Position numbers and translations under genes: made by a program. From contig OZ018326.1 of NCBI GenBank assembly GCA_963969495.1, forward strand, positions 178,973,497 through 179,037,496: 64,000 nucleotides of DNA, given 5' to 3'. This document shows positions 23,303 to 35,534 of this stretch, piece after piece (position 1 is the first letter of the stretch; every line of letters starts with the position of its first letter). Origin of the DNA: Ceratothoa steindachneri (taxonomy: Eukaryota > Arthropoda > Malacostraca > Isopoda > Cymothoidae). The notes under the pieces are model-generated. The model was given only the letters and a program-made list of their open reading frames with translations. It was not told the DNA's origin and searched no databases.

Positions 23303-23843
23303 AAAGCCCAGATCGCACTGCATGATTGAAGGTTGCTTTAAAGCAAACTATTTCAACACATGAAAAAATTAAAAAAATATTTTCTCAGACATGAAAGCAT
23401 CTTTTAACTATTTTCAATGGTTTTAAAAAAGTTTAACATCCTATTGAGTGCAGCCTGTTATTACACCAAAAATAAAGAGGGCTTAGAAGTTCATTACAAG
23501 ACTTTGGTATACATAGTATCTGGAGATATACCAAAAATACGCACAAACTTATCGACTGACCTAATACAACATTGTCTATTCTAGACTAACAACACTAAAC
23601 ATGTAGGATGACAAAACCAAAACAATGAATCAATCATAATAGCGTTGAATGCAAAAATAATTTGCCAAATCGAGCTGCAAGACACACAAAAGGCTTAGCT
23701 CCAGTGACCAGGATTTGGCCAATATAACAAAACATGTTTCCAACTCGCCAAAGCATGCTAACATTCAGAAGCGTACAATGGACAAGTTAAGAAAGCTTTG
23801 AAATAAGGAAAACAATGGAATCTCCGGAATTCTTTTCATTGTT

Positions 23844-23964
23844 ACGCAAGACTTATTTATCAAAGAAGTCTACACATTTTGAATCACTTCCCTTAACCAC
23901 GTAAGGACGTAATTTGTTGAAGAACGGAAGCACATTCAGAAAAGTTGCGTGTCTTCCTAGTGAC
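23844..23964. repeat. Direct repeat, copy 2
   Basis: Second copy of the repeat at 22089-22206, same orientation, about 1.75 kb away. The fold-back element lies between the copies. Confidence 0.8.
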
Positions 23965-26659
23965 TCAGCCTCCTAACTACTTGCCTCTTTTTGGCTACTT
24001 TGGTATGTACCTTGTAACATATTTATGTCGCTAACTTAATCACGCTCCATACGAGCCCTTCATCTAACATTCTCTCGTAGTGATGTCATCATTGGTTTTT
24101 GTCTCTGTGAGGAAACAAGCATGTGATGGGAAAAATAAAGTTGATTTTAAGCATTGCCTCCACGCGATGGACCTCGTTGTCGCTTAGAACAATTTTCCAG
24201 GCTCAAAAGCGGGAGAAACAACAGGAGCGGGCTGATGGAATGCCATCCTTATCAACCCGAGTATTTAGACAAGGAGTTCCCCCCCCCTTCCAGCCACGCT
24301 GGGATCGCCACGGTCGCAATACTCAAACGATGGACGATAGTCCCCCTTCCTTTTATGTGGTAGGTTCCCTCACTCCAGGCGTAGATATATACCCGTGTCG
24401 CCAGGAATCGAGGAAATTGTGTGCGAGAAAAGCTCACGGAAGCAGACTATCTTACTCCTCCTCGATTCGGGTTGTCATACGCTGAAGGCAAGGAAGTTTT
24501 GCGGGATAAAACCGAATATCCCTATTTTGATAAAATAAATATCTACCCTGGATTAGTCAAAAATCCTCTCCCCGTAAGAATACCCGTCTGGCTCCGTGCA
24601 ACGTCTCCATTTCCAAAGAAGAACCCAAGTCTTGTCCCAAAAGGCTTCATTTAAGATTGATCTTCGCGTAATACCCCTTACTTACGCATAGTCGTCCAAA
24701 CAACCCGTTTGACGTCTCAGAGAAACTCACCCTCGGTTTTTTTCGAAAGGATTCCACCGGAAGAATTAGCAGCCTCCACTCTCGAAGGCTCTGCCCCCCC
24801 CCCCCATCATCTCAAAGGAATATTTCAACTTCAACAAGTTGACTTTGGACCCCGTCGAAGTGACTCAACTTCTATCCCCACTTCGCAGGAAACGACCATC
24901 TCCTCTCCCTCCATTTTGTACAAGGTATTGTAACGAATATTTTAGCTTCCCCAAAATTTAGAATTACCGCCTACTGCCCCCCCCCCCCCCTCCTCCCTTC
25001 CCATTCTCATTGTGTGCTTACTCTGTCCCCGTGTAAAGCCCTACTTTAATTCCATTCAGCCTACCCATTTTTATTGTATTTTAAATACCTAATCTTATTA
25101 CTGGCACGTTGACCACTGTAACTATTTGCATTATTATGTCTTTTATTGTTCTACCATTTAACCTAAGTTATTAATATATATTAAAGTCTATTTTTGTCGA
25201 CTCCTTTACTTTCAACCTTTGAGCTCATCATAGCCGTGTAATAGCCCTGTAACCAGTAAGACTGAACACTCAGCCAATACAGAGAATCAAAGTAGCTCTA
25301 TTGGACTCGCCCTCCCTTACGAGAATCTGACCTCATAATCGGACCCGACCGACCCAAGGTATTAAAAAGGAAACCCCACGCACTCTAAAATCAAATATAA
25401 TAGATATATGTATGGTATATAGGAACCTATACCACGACAGTCTCGTTAGATAAAAGTTTAAAATAAATAACTTCTTCCTTCATGTACATTAACCCTTAAG
25501 TGTTATTTGTGCGCCTTAAGAATGTTTCATTTGGTCAAAACTACAAAGCTACGTCCCAGTAGCGCATAGGTTTTAGCAATGCCATATGATGTCTATTGAC
25601 ACTTAGTACCACTATTTTGGACATCAATTCTCTCTCACCTTGCTGCTGCTGCTCTCATGACACAGAGTTTGATCCCTCGAAGGACAAACCCATTTTCCTT
25701 TATGGCTATAATGGCCACAGCAAGCGCAGCATCCCAACTTCTTCCTTATAATGCGACATTTGATCTGGCCAATGGGTCATGATTAAAATCTCACAAAATG
25801 GCACCTAAGTTTGGAGATGTTCAACATCCAACAAGAAAAAAGAAAGAGGATTTCGAGCTCTTTTTTTTTGTTAACAAACGATAAGTAAAATGAGGTATAC
25901 GGGATTAAATAGTAATACAAAAGGAAACTGTCCTTTCGTCTAAACTCTAAGTGGCAGGGACAAAAATGCGTTAAAATAAAATTCGATTTTGAGACTTTAT
26001 ATCCCCCCCCCCACGCTGGTTTGTATTAAAAATGAAATTAGGGAAGATTGCAATGCAACATAAGATATGGGAGTGGACGACTGCATTCCTTCCAGCCTTA
26101 ATGTGATGTTCGCCAGCAGGAATGCGCCTGCGGGAGGAAGTGGCTCCCCAGAAAACACCCTTATGCTACCGACGTTGCTGCAGGGCAAAACTGCCCCACA
26201 GGGGTCTGCCCCTTGGTTTTCCTCGGTTTTTGTTGTTGTCATATTTGATTTTTGCCGACGTATTTTATTAAAAAGATTGTTCTGAGTTACGTCACGAGAT
26301 TCCAAATCCGTCTCTCTCAAACAGGCGCCTATGAAAAGCAAGGAAAATCAAAACATAAATACACCAAAAATTATCCTCACTCCTTCAACCTTTCCACTTT
26401 TGCAACAATAATTTGTGTCAGTTGAACTGAAGTTTAGGTTTCATAGTTTCTTTACTGATTTGTTTTTGTTTTTTTTAGGAATTACTTTATTCTGGCATAT
26501 ATTTATTATTAAAGTTTATATTTTTTAAAGAAAAGTTTTTGTAAGGGAAACGTTGTGGGTCCAGGGAAGGGGCAAATTATTTTTAATTACATCTATTTTA
26601 ATGGAAAATACTGCTTTGGTTTTATTCATTTTTATTCGACTCTACAGCTTACTACGTCG
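23965..26659. other. Unassigned segment
   Basis: No gene identified. It contains C homopolymers (about 24792-24803 and 24979-24990) and several open frames of 60-120 codons between 24123 and 24933 in different frames, rich in Pro and Ser. They do not assemble into a recognisable protein. Confidence 0.35.
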
Positions 26660-26922
26660 GTTGGTCTCCGTTTTGCTTTTTTTGTTTTGGTAATAACATT
26701 GTAACTATTCGGCCGATTTTAACGAAATTTAAAACTCTTAGGTTGTTTTACATTCTCTTCTGAATGGTTTAATTGCCAAGGTCCTCCCAAGATTACTTCG
26801 GGAATTATTTTGTTTTGGCGCTAACATCATAACTATTGGACCGATTCTAAAGAAATTTGAAACCCTTATGTTGTTTTACATTCTCTTTCGAATGATATAA
26901 TTTCCAAGGTCCTCCCAAGGTT
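26660..26922 (+). repeat. Tandem 128-bp repeat, two units
   Basis: Two tandem units of about 128-130 bases. Landmarks in each are TTTGTTTTGG, AACTATT.G.CCGATT, then TTGTTTTACATTCTCTT and AAGGTCCTCCCAAG. The same unit is tandem at 33561-33835 and appears inverted as fragments around the GT-rich array (50.3 and 52.0 kb). No open frame. Confidence 0.9.
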
Positions 26923-26984
26923 TGTGGGGTCAAACCAAGTAAACATTCGTTTCAAAATTTTAAACGGTTCACACATTGAACCTT

Positions 26985-27115
26985 ATAAATGGGAAAACAA
27001 ACTTCCCTCTTTGTATTAATCTCTTTCGTAAATACGAAGATGGACTTCCCGCTTAGTATTCTCTCTTCTGTAAATATAAAGTTAAGCTCCCCAGTATTAT
27101 ATCTTGTCAATAAAG
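26985..27115. repeat. Short tandem duplication
   Basis: Two to three imperfect units of about 50 bases with CTTCC or CTCCCC followed by TAT..T.TCT.TC.GTAAATA. It creates the 67- and 90-codon frames on the two strands, which are not credible genes. Confidence 0.5.
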
Positions 27116-28799
27116 GAACGAAAATCCCAGTGTACTCGGTCGGTGAAGGAGCCTTACGAAACCGCTGCAGCCTGAGACGAGTAGTGAGGTAAAGGGCAAT
27201 GTGATGGCCGCTTTTGGAGCACAAATTGTGCGGATCACGGTGAGCGACATTATTGAGTCGATGCTACTTGGGAGCTTCTGTTGTTCTCCTTGTAAGACCT
27301 CGTAGGGAAAATTTCACGCCATCGATGTCGCTTTCCCAAAACTTTACCTCCTTTGCCGAGAATACACATTGAGTATCGTGTGCTGGATCCGAGCTCTTAT
27401 TGTTTTCTTAGAGTGGCTCCCCCCCCCCATTGTTTTTTGAGCAGCCTTGGACCCCGGAGGTATTCGCCTTGGTGAATGTTGGGATGAGTGTGGTAATAGC
27501 GCATTACAATGAGATGATGGATGATTGAGTATGTGTGAGGCCGGGTGGGATCCTCCCGGTAGATGATTACTGATGGACTCATTGACAACGCCGCTCTCCG
27601 GGGGTGTTTGAATCGCAACTGCTCCCACCATACACAGAGACGGTTAAGTGCCCATCTGGGGTCCTGCGATGTGCCTCCACAGTGATTAGCAACGGAGGTT
27701 GCAGGCCGTCCCTTGTCCAGTCGAGCTTCAAGACTTTGTCATCCACTGTGGGCTAATCCTCAAACCAGCTTCCTCCAATGCCTGCAATTATGTCTTCTCT
27801 AGTGAGCGACATAGTTGGGTGAGGCTGTATACGGCGATTTCCCTCCGTGAAGACGCTGTGAAACGGGGAAAGGGGGTGATGGTTTTACCCGGTCATCTTC
27901 TTAAAAGCGTAGCCTGAGAAAAAGATGATGAAAATGATGGTGAAAAGGGGGTGAAATGGTGTAGTAGCAATAGGGTATTATCTCTCTGGTGGTTTCTAGT
28001 TCTTCTTCTTTTCCTTTTTAGTAGCTTCCTGGTCGTCGAGAGGAAGCGATTATGGATGCGTTTACTGGCAGATTTTGGCCAGACCTTGCCGCCTCACCAA
28101 AACTTTCCTGCTTTTGCTGGTTGCTGACTTATGCCCAAGAAATCTGATCAGTCAATTCGGAATGGTTTTTTTTATTAGGGGGAGAAAAGGTACGGCTCGC
28201 GGTTACTCCCCCCCTATATACCCCTCCCACGATCAGGGGGGCACATAAGAGGAGGAGGCCCGCGGCTGACTTGCTCCTTGAGAAACTCCCCACACTTCTG
28301 ACTCTCAGTTTAAGTGAACCGATAGTGAAGTGCTTAATGAGAAGTCCGGAACAAGCTTTAAAAGAGGGTTTATAGTAGGAGACGGACAGCATTGAATTTA
28401 AAGATGACATATTGGTGAGGAGGCAGATTGAGAAACCTCGATAGCAAAGGTGGAAACGGTGAAATATCCTTGCCCGAGGGGCAAGGTGAACCTGCTGATT
28501 AACGTGGATTCCGAACCACCATCATGCATTTACTCATAATTCATCATTCTTACTTCCTTTCACGCACTTTTAGCACTTATATTCCTTATACAGAAGTGGG
28601 AGGACCGCCTAATCTATGTTCCCTTATTCTCTTCATCTTTCATTCATGTGTTTATTGTAGCATTCATGCCGTTTTGAGTTATCTTAGCTCTGAGCTTTGT
28701 TTATGTATTGTTATGTTACTTGTTTTTGCTTTCCTTACTTTGTTTCACTTTTTTTTGTTGTTATCACTCTTTCACTTTAGTTTTACCTTGTTCACTTCT
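27116..28799. other. Unassigned segment
   Basis: No gene. Near 28489-28519 a 30-base string (CTGATTAACGTG then TTCCGAACCAC) is shared with 38490-38520, next to the CR1-like insertion. The 109-codon frame at 28524-28853 is Phe/Leu/Ser-rich from T-rich DNA and is not convincing. Confidence 0.35.
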
Positions 28800-28992
28800 T
28801 TTACTATTAACTTCTACTTCACTATCATTTTTGTTAAACTTTTAATACTATAGTTCACTCATAACACATTTAGTTTACTATGTTCGTTTTATTTGTTTTA
28901 CCCTTAACTTCCCCTCGACTATCATTTTTGTTGAACTTTTAATATAGTTCACTTATTATATTTTTAGTTCATTTTGTTCGTTTTATTTCTGT
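28800..28992 (+). repeat. Tandem duplication, two units of about 96 bp
   Basis: Units at 28800-28896 and 28897-28992 share CTATCATTTTTGTT, then CTTTTAATA, TTCACT and TTCGTTTTATTT with scattered differences. Confidence 0.8.
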
Positions 28993-29414
28993 TTACACTT
29001 TTGATCTGTGTTGTCTTCTTAGTCGGTTGTTTCTTCCTATTTCAGTTTTTTAAATTCGGTTCTCTTATTAGGGCATCGATCTGGTGTCTTGGTTGGTTAT
29101 TTCGTTGGTTGGGTTTGTATATACTCGGGTAAATATCTTTATCGTTATACTTGTTCCTTCTCTTTTTTGAATTTCTACCTAAGTAAACATGGAAACCTCC
29201 TTGATTCTCAGCTGTTGTCTGCCGTTGGGAAATCGAGTGTTAAAGGGGACTCCAGCTCTGGTGTTCGTGTGCTCTGCAAATATAGGAGGTAGATTGTCTA
29301 TCTTGCTCCATATTTTCTCCGCTCTGTTCCTGATGTTGATGTTGAGCATTTCTAATCCCTCTTTTTGGTGTAGATCCTGTAGTCTTCTCCTCTCTCTCCT
29401 ACGTGTGTTGGTGA

Positions 29415-30757
29415 TTAGGTTGTGAACTTTATTTTGTATTCTCTAGGGTTCCAATTTTTGGTCCTTGTTTCACCATTGATTGAGGTTGGTGGGTATAGTA
29501 GTACCTCTCTTTCTAATGCAAGATAGATTTTTCTTTTATTTTCCATGCCTAACCCTCGTAGATTGTACAATAGGTTAAGCATCGGAGTCGCCGTATTCTT
29601 CCTCTCCGTATATGTTGTTTGTAGCCTCTTTTTGTTATTCTGAGTCCTAGCATTATGATATCTGTAGTTCTGATCTTCAACTACAATTTCAGTTGTTTTG
29701 TTCCTGGAGATTGGGATTATTGTAGATTTCCTCCTGTTCGTTCTTATCTTCCAATCTCCTTCGTAGTTACTGATGTTGCTGATTTCTAAAGCTGTTGTCC
29801 TTGCCTGAAAGCGTACGCTCCTGCACGGAGTGACGACGAGTTGGCTTATGTCGTCCGCGAACTGTATGTTTAGGCAACCAGTCATTATTGGTGGTAGCAG
29901 GTCTGCTGTATATATTGAATACAGAGTGGGGCTGAAACAGCCCCCCTGCTGGGGTCCAGCTTCCAATTCGAATTTTGGTCCTTAATAACCATTGATCTTC
30001 ACATATTCTCTTCTCCCTGTGACATAATCGCAGATTGCTATTCATCTAGAGATTTAAGATCTTATGTTGCATTTCTCTGACCCAGACTTTGTCGAATGCT
30101 TTTTCTACATCTCTCAGGACCAGATCGATGTAATTATTCTCTGCTTTGGCCTTTTCTATTTTCGCTGTTATTATACCAAGTGCCATTGTGGTGTCTCTGC
30201 CTCTTCTGAATCCGAACTAATAATCATTATAAAGGTCATTTTCTTCAACATATTCGTTTAGTCTTCTGTTAAGAATTTTCTCGAAGACTTTGCCCATGAA
30301 GTTCAATAGCGATATTGGCCGGTAACTGCTGAAGTGGTTTGGTGGTTTTCCTGGCTTTGGGACGAACATTATTTCAGCTAGTTTATAGCAATCAGGGAAG
30401 TAACCGGTGTTTAATCACGTGTTAAAAATATTCTTTAATGTCCTGAAAATTATGTTAGGTGCCTTGGTAAGATTAGTTCTGTTTATTCCTGAGGGGCCTG
30501 GCGCTTTCTGTTGGAATGATTGTATTACACCTTTGATCTCTTCCGTTTTTATGTAGGCCCCCTGTACCCAGAACTCCCTCCCTTTCTCGCTCTACACTTG
30601 GTGCTGAAGTGATCTTGTTTATGTTTTCTCGGAACACTGTGTGGACCATTTCGTTTATCTCTGGATTGAAGTTTTCGTCATCCTCTGGTGTTATGGAAAA
30701 CACTGATTTCCAGTGATTACGAAAAAGTTCTCCTGTGGTCCTCTCTTCTTGGATCAT
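29415..30757 (-). pseudogene. Jockey-like LINE reverse transcriptase (broken)
   Basis: Minus-strand pieces give, in order: an N-terminal RT lead-in (30473-30757, TTGELFRNHWKSVFSITPEDD); at about 30130-30320 MGKVFEKILNRRLNEYVEEN, FGFRRGRDTTMALGI and DLVLRDVEKAFDKVWVREM (first catalytic Asp block); then, in another frame (29415-29966), GPQQGGCFSPTLYSIYTADLLPP and IQFADDISQLV, where FADD is the active site. A C-terminal part follows with LLYNLRGLGMENKRKIYLALE. At least two frame changes and stops near 30040 and 30200 inactivate it. It continues the endonuclease at 30826-31701 as one ORF2. Confidence 0.88.
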
Positions 30758-30825
30758 TTCTCCCCGTTCATTATTAATTGTTATTTTTTTCTCTTTTTTT
30801 CGTCTATTTTCTCTATTAGTCTATC

Positions 30826-31740
30826 TCATAAGTGGCTTTGCTGTTCTTCTATGAGATGCTTCAGTTCTTCTCTCTGTCTCCTGATTTCTTCGTATCGCTC
30901 TCTATTTGGTCCCTGGAGAATTATTTGATCTAGTATTCCTCTTAGTTGCCTATTCTTTCTCTTCATTTCCTCTGTCCATCGAGGATGTGGAAGAGTACGG
31001 TATCTTGTCTTTGGTATATATCTTTCGTCCGCCTCAATGATCTTTTTTGTTAATCTTGAGTTTTCCTCATCAATATCTTCCAGGTTGGCGTCTCTGAGAT
31101 CCTTTGGGACGAAGTTACTAAGATCTTGTGTGAAACCTGCCCAGTTTTTTCTCTTGTAGTCCTTACTTGCCGGTACCGGTACCTGTATCGGGTGTTGATT
31201 CATGAACAAATGTGTTCCAACGTGGTCGCTACATACAAAGGTAACTGGTTGCATGTTGATGTTGTATGGCATATTTAAGCTACTTAGCACGACGACTGTT
31301 TTTTTAGCTGCATTTCCTGTGAGATATTTTCGAAAGTCTGGCCCTATTCTCTTAAAAATGTTTCTTCCCAACATCATTTCTAACTTGGCTCCTCTGTTAT
31401 TTCTGGAGCTGTATCCATTTGCACTGCACCTGGCATTGAGGTCTCCCATAAAGATGGTTGGGAAACCTGTGCCAAAGATTTTAAATAGGTTGTACAGAGG
31501 AAGGTTATTTTTTCTTGGAGCTTGGTATCCCGTGGCTATTATAATTGGCGTTAATTCCGTTTCAATTTTTACGGCCAAGTATTCTTCATTCAAATTATTA
31601 ACTTCTTTGAACTTCAGCCCTCTTCTTATTGCTATGGCCGCCCCATAATGACGCTCGCCTGAAGGGTTTGCGTTTAGGACGGTGTAATCGAACAATTTCA
31701 TTGTTTTTTCTTCTGGATTTACTCCGTGTTCTGATATTAA
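30826..31740 (-). pseudogene. Jockey-like LINE endonuclease and EN-RT linker
   Basis: A 291-codon minus-strand frame (30826-31701) holds most of the apurinic/apyrimidinic-type endonuclease that nicks target DNA. AIAIRRGLKFKEV comes early, then LAVKIETELTPIIIATGYQAP, the catalytic IFMGDLNARC and CSDHVGTHLF near residue 150, where family members have 'SDH'. The C-terminal half is the charged linker to RT (PHPRWTEEMKRKNRQLRGILDQ, then a Glu/Arg helix). The N-terminal strand with the first catalytic residues lies above 31701 in a disrupted frame. Confidence 0.88.
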
Positions 31741-31966
31741 TATTAATTCTGGATCGATACCTCTGAAGTTATTTCATAATGTCAATGTTTTACCGATCCA
31801 TCTTTAAGTGTTGATGTGCAGAATGCTGAGCTTTCTTCTCCTTTCGGGTTCAATGGTTTATTAAGTTTGGTCGTTTAGAGTATGCATGGAGTATGCATGT
31901 GAGCACTTCTGTTGATGCCCCTTGTGTCACAGTTAGATGAATATGTGCTTCCTGCATTAGACACTC

Positions 31967-32740
31967 CTACGTATGTTGCATTTCTTCTATTTTATCTTCG
32001 TTTCTCGCTTCTCTTTCCTTTCGTTCTATTATCTCCTTTCTTTTAGGGCATGCCATTGCCATAGTCCTATGTGGCCCATGACAGCTCACGCATTTCTTAG
32101 TACTTTCCTTGCACTGTCTCCATTCGTGGTTCTTCTGTCCGCACTTAGAACATACTGTATCTTTCTCAGTGCAGTCACGCGTCAAGTGGTCCTCCATCTT
32201 ATAGCAGCGGAAGCACACTTGAATATTAATGTTTCTCCCGCTCCATGTTCTCTGGTGGAATTCTCATGATAAACATGAGCAGTCCTCGTTGAAATATATG
32301 TTGCTGCACAAACAATTTTAAAGACATTTGTGTGGTGGCCAAATTTAATTATTTGATTTATTTTTATGCCTTCATGATTTTTTTATATTTCTTCTTTTAT
32401 TTCCCCTTTGTCATGGGAACCCACCCAAACGTGGACTTTTCTGCATATGATACTTCTGTTTGCAGTTATCTGGGGCGGGATTTTGGGCGTTAGTACTATT
32501 CCCTTTAGTGTCTCTATTTCTTCCTGGGATACTAATTTTTCTACTTCTTTTCCTTACTTTCAATTACCACGTAGCCATTTGGGATGTCGATAATGTTGAC
32601 GAGGGCTACTTTTATCTGTCTAAATAATGTTTCGCAGAGTTTTCCTTTATCCGGTTTGATTTCCAGGTCAATTGTCCGTAGAAGTACTTGTAGGCATTCC
32701 AGGCTGCCTCCTTTCCCTAGAGGGGGATGATCCCCCATCC
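31967..32740 (-). pseudogene. Jockey-like LINE ORF1 (Gag) with three zinc knuckles
   Basis: The frame at 31967-32218 contains three consecutive CCHC-type knuckles: CFRCYKMEDHLTRDC (one residue longer than usual in the second spacing), CSKCGQKNHEWRQC (canonical CX2CX4HX4C) and CVSCHGPHRTMAMAC. Upstream to 32740 the minus strand still reads as a Gag core over two frames (CLQVLLRTIDLEIKPDKGKL; VEKLVSQEEIETLKGIVLTP). Jockey-type ORF1 proteins bind element RNA. It lies just upstream of the endonuclease on the same strand, as expected for ORF1 then ORF2. Confidence 0.88.
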
Positions 32741-33560
32741 TTTTGCTAGTTCAGTGCCTAGGCGCTCTTTTATTCGTTCCTTCCTCCGAAGTCTATGGTT
32801 CCCTATTTACCTACTTAGTTTATTCCTTCATGGACAGAGCTGAGAAGGCAGAGTGAGCTCTATGGTGAACTGGAGATAACCCCAATAAACGTGGAGCTTC
32901 ACCTGAGAGCCATTAAGATCTGGGACAAAGTACACCGGCACCTCCTTCCCGAGTTTGTACTCGAGCACATGGACTTTGATGACATAGGACGCGCGCGCAA
33001 TGCCTTTTAAAAGCAGCAGACTACTCATTGACGATGACTTAGACCCAAGGTTTATTTAGATTTTTCACGATACCCAACAGAAACAAAGCCATACAAAGTG
33101 CTAATTTTCTAAATTTCCTCCCAAAATTTTAGCGCGATAAACTCGTCAAAAATTCATAAAACAAAAAAATAAACAAATTAATAAAAAATTCAAAGTCTGG
33201 GTGTAAACAACCCAGATAAGAAGATACAAAGTCTTCACAAAAACGTAAAGAGCAAAAAACCCGCTGCTATAGAGGCTTAAATGCCTTCTATATATATTTA
33301 TATATATAACAAAATATATTTCAAAACGCAAAGAAAGCCAGAGATGCCCTATCACCAGGGACCTATCTTTCATCCTACCTTTCATTTTAGCTTTTCTATA
33401 AAATTCCCCATTTTTACCCACTATTTTCTCATACTAAAAAAAAAAACCGTCATTATTATTCAAGAAGAAAAGTTGTCATTACTGTTCGACATTTCGAAGC
33501 TTATTCCAGCTATTTACCTACGAAACCAACGAGAGAGAATACATTACCTCGGACCCTATA
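32741..33560. other. Unassigned segment with dispersed repeat
   Basis: No gene recognised. 33320-33490 resembles 37735-37900 (AGAAAGCCAGAGAT.CCCT, then TCACCA, TTTCATT, an A-run and ATTATTATTCAA). The 129-codon frame at 33281-33670 overlaps this repeat and the 128-bp repeat and is not credible. Confidence 0.4.
33320..33490 (+). repeat. Dispersed repeat pair, copy 1
   Basis: Partner at 37735-37900 in the same orientation. Both begin near AGAAAGCCAGAGAT and end after an A-rich block and a TTATTATTCAA-like string. Divergence is visible throughout. The family is unknown. Confidence 0.6.
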
Positions 33561-33835
33561 GGTTATCCCGGGAATTATATTGTTTTGGCAATAACATCAT
33601 AACTATTGGGCCGATTCTAACGAAATTTGAAACCCCTATGTTGTTTTACATTCTCGTTCAAATGATTTAATTGCTAAGGTCCTCCCAAGGTTATCCCGGG
33701 AATTCTTTTGTTTCGGCGCTAACATCATAATTATTGGGCCGATCCTAATTATATTTGAAACCCTTATGTTTTTTTACATTCTCTTTCGAATTATATAATT
33801 GACAGTGGCCTCCCAATGTTAGTTCGGAAATTATT
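33561..33835 (+). repeat. Tandem 128-bp repeat, two units plus part of a third
   Basis: Units start at 33561, 33689 and about 33817 with GGTTA(T)CC.GGGAATT, giving a 128-base period. Internal landmarks match those at 26660-26922. The third unit is cut after TTCGGAAATTATTGAAAG. Confidence 0.92.
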
Positions 33836-35236
33836 GAAAGTTTTGAAGGTCGTAAGGTCATAAATCAGAATAAGTGAGATCGCGCGATTTTGGTCAGCAA
33901 ACCTTTAAACCTACTTACAAGAATCAATTAATGGAGAAAAGTAAGCTTCCTTTGTAATCCAAACATACCCTTCATTCCCATGCCTCACCTCACCTCCGCT
34001 GAGTGTTGGATCTTTGCAAAAACCTGTTCGGTCTCTCGAGGACCCTGAGTTGAACCTTAGCCAGGGTCAAATTCACTAAAAGAAGATTTGTCGCTTTCAC
34101 AGCATTATTTTCTGAAAATCTTCCTCCTTAAGCTTAGGTTTACTAGAAAAGATCTTTAATTTACAGGATTCCTTTAATGTCTCCTGCCAAACATTTTGGA
34201 GTCCCTACGGTCATTATGTTAGCATTTATTTAACCTGTTGAGGATTTGCACTAACATACTATATATATTTAATTAAATTATTCAGTTATTTTGAAGACAA
34301 CAATTCGAGACCACGAAATAAATTTGACTTCCCCCCCCTTTCTCTCTTTCTATATATTATATATATATATATAAGGGAACGCCCTCGAAAGACCACCGTG
34401 AGAGGATGCCCCTTGGCGATACCCCTCTATTCTTTCAAGACCACGTGAACCAGCGTGAGAATTTTAGAAAGTCGAGGAAGAATCAGCCACTCGCGTAATC
34501 ACCCGTCCCAGCTGTGTTTGTTTTCAGACGCTGATTGCCCCCCCCCCTCCTCTCTCCCCTGCGAAAACGCCGTGCGCGGCCATATTAAACCTACCCCCAT
34601 ATCGCGAAGCGAGTTTGATCGTCTTGAACGACGCGTTATCATGAATTGTGTTTGCTTAGACTTGCGCCAAGAATTCCTTGGGGATCGCAAGGCCCTGAGG
34701 CGTCTAGCAGAACAGTTACCCGGCTATTTAACCCAAAGTTCACCATCTTTCGAGGAGATTGAAAGCCCACCATTCACTCCGTCCAGAGTACCGTCTGTTT
34801 CCCGTGACCCCCCGTAACTCGTCGTCAAAGATCTCCTCAGCAGATTTACCGTCGTTAAGCTTTGGCCCCTGTTCAGAGGAAAGCTATCGAGACCCCTTCT
34901 TCCCGGTGAGTCGTGCAGCCCTCTCATCTTCATCAACCCTTCAAGATTATCGTTCTTTCGAGACTGAGACTCACTACGGATTAGCAGAATCGTATCGAGT
35001 TGAGATTACCTCTCTCTGGAGCAGAGAAAATTTCAAACTTCATCACGAAGTAATCCAACACCATCTTTAAGTCCTCCGAGGTAGGACCCCACGAAGTATC
35101 TTCTTGAAGACCTGCGCCGTGGTCTTCCACCCCCCATCCAATTCGCACCCGCTCGATCGTGTATGGTCATCCCCAGATTACCTCGTTAATCTTCACATAA
35201 TTGATTTAACTACCATAACTAACTTGTTCCCCCTTT

Positions 35237-35239
<3 letters not shown>
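33836..35239. other. Unassigned segment
   Basis: No confident gene. Between 34455 and 35070 two plus-strand frames (120 and 103 codons) with Ser/Pro-rich composition, e.g. SFEEIESPPFTPSRVPSVS, could be a fragment of a retroelement gag or a host exon, but no domain is visible and they lie in different frames. A short TA tract lies at 34353-34373. Confidence 0.35.

Positions 35240-35280
<41 letters not shown>
35240..35280. repeat. (TA)n microsatellite
   Basis: Short pure TA tract. A second one lies at 35504-35534. Confidence 0.9.
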
Positions 35281-35283
<3 letters not shown>

Positions 35284-35503
35284 TGCCCCCATTTTGTTAT
35301 ATTTATTAAAATTATATTTTGGGGGTATTGTCTTTATATATCCTTTGATCTGCAACTTGGCAAGCCATCAATCTAAACCCGGTCAACCGTAATTTGCACT
35401 CTTTATTAATCGCCAGACATAACTCAAGCATCCTGTGACCAGCTGTCTGCCTGTCCTTGTGCAAGACTCTGAGCACCGAGCTAGACTACACAGGTATACC
35501 TCG

Positions 35504-35534
<31 letters not shown>
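35504..35534. repeat. (TA)n microsatellite
   Basis: Short pure TA tract. Confidence 0.9.

Noticed and set aside
28524..28853. 109-codon plus-strand frame as a small membrane protein
   Set aside because: Low-complexity Phe/Leu/Ser content from T-rich sequence that continues into a tandem duplication.
31202..31648. 148-codon plus-strand frame
   Set aside because: It is the antisense shadow of the Jockey-like endonuclease.
33281..33670. 129-codon plus-strand frame as a gene
   Set aside because: It spans two different repeats (dispersed pair and 128-bp unit), so it is a chance fusion.
34455..35070. Ser/Pro-rich frames as a host exon or gag
   Set aside because: Two different frames, no domain, no clear splice sites. 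Kept only as unassigned.
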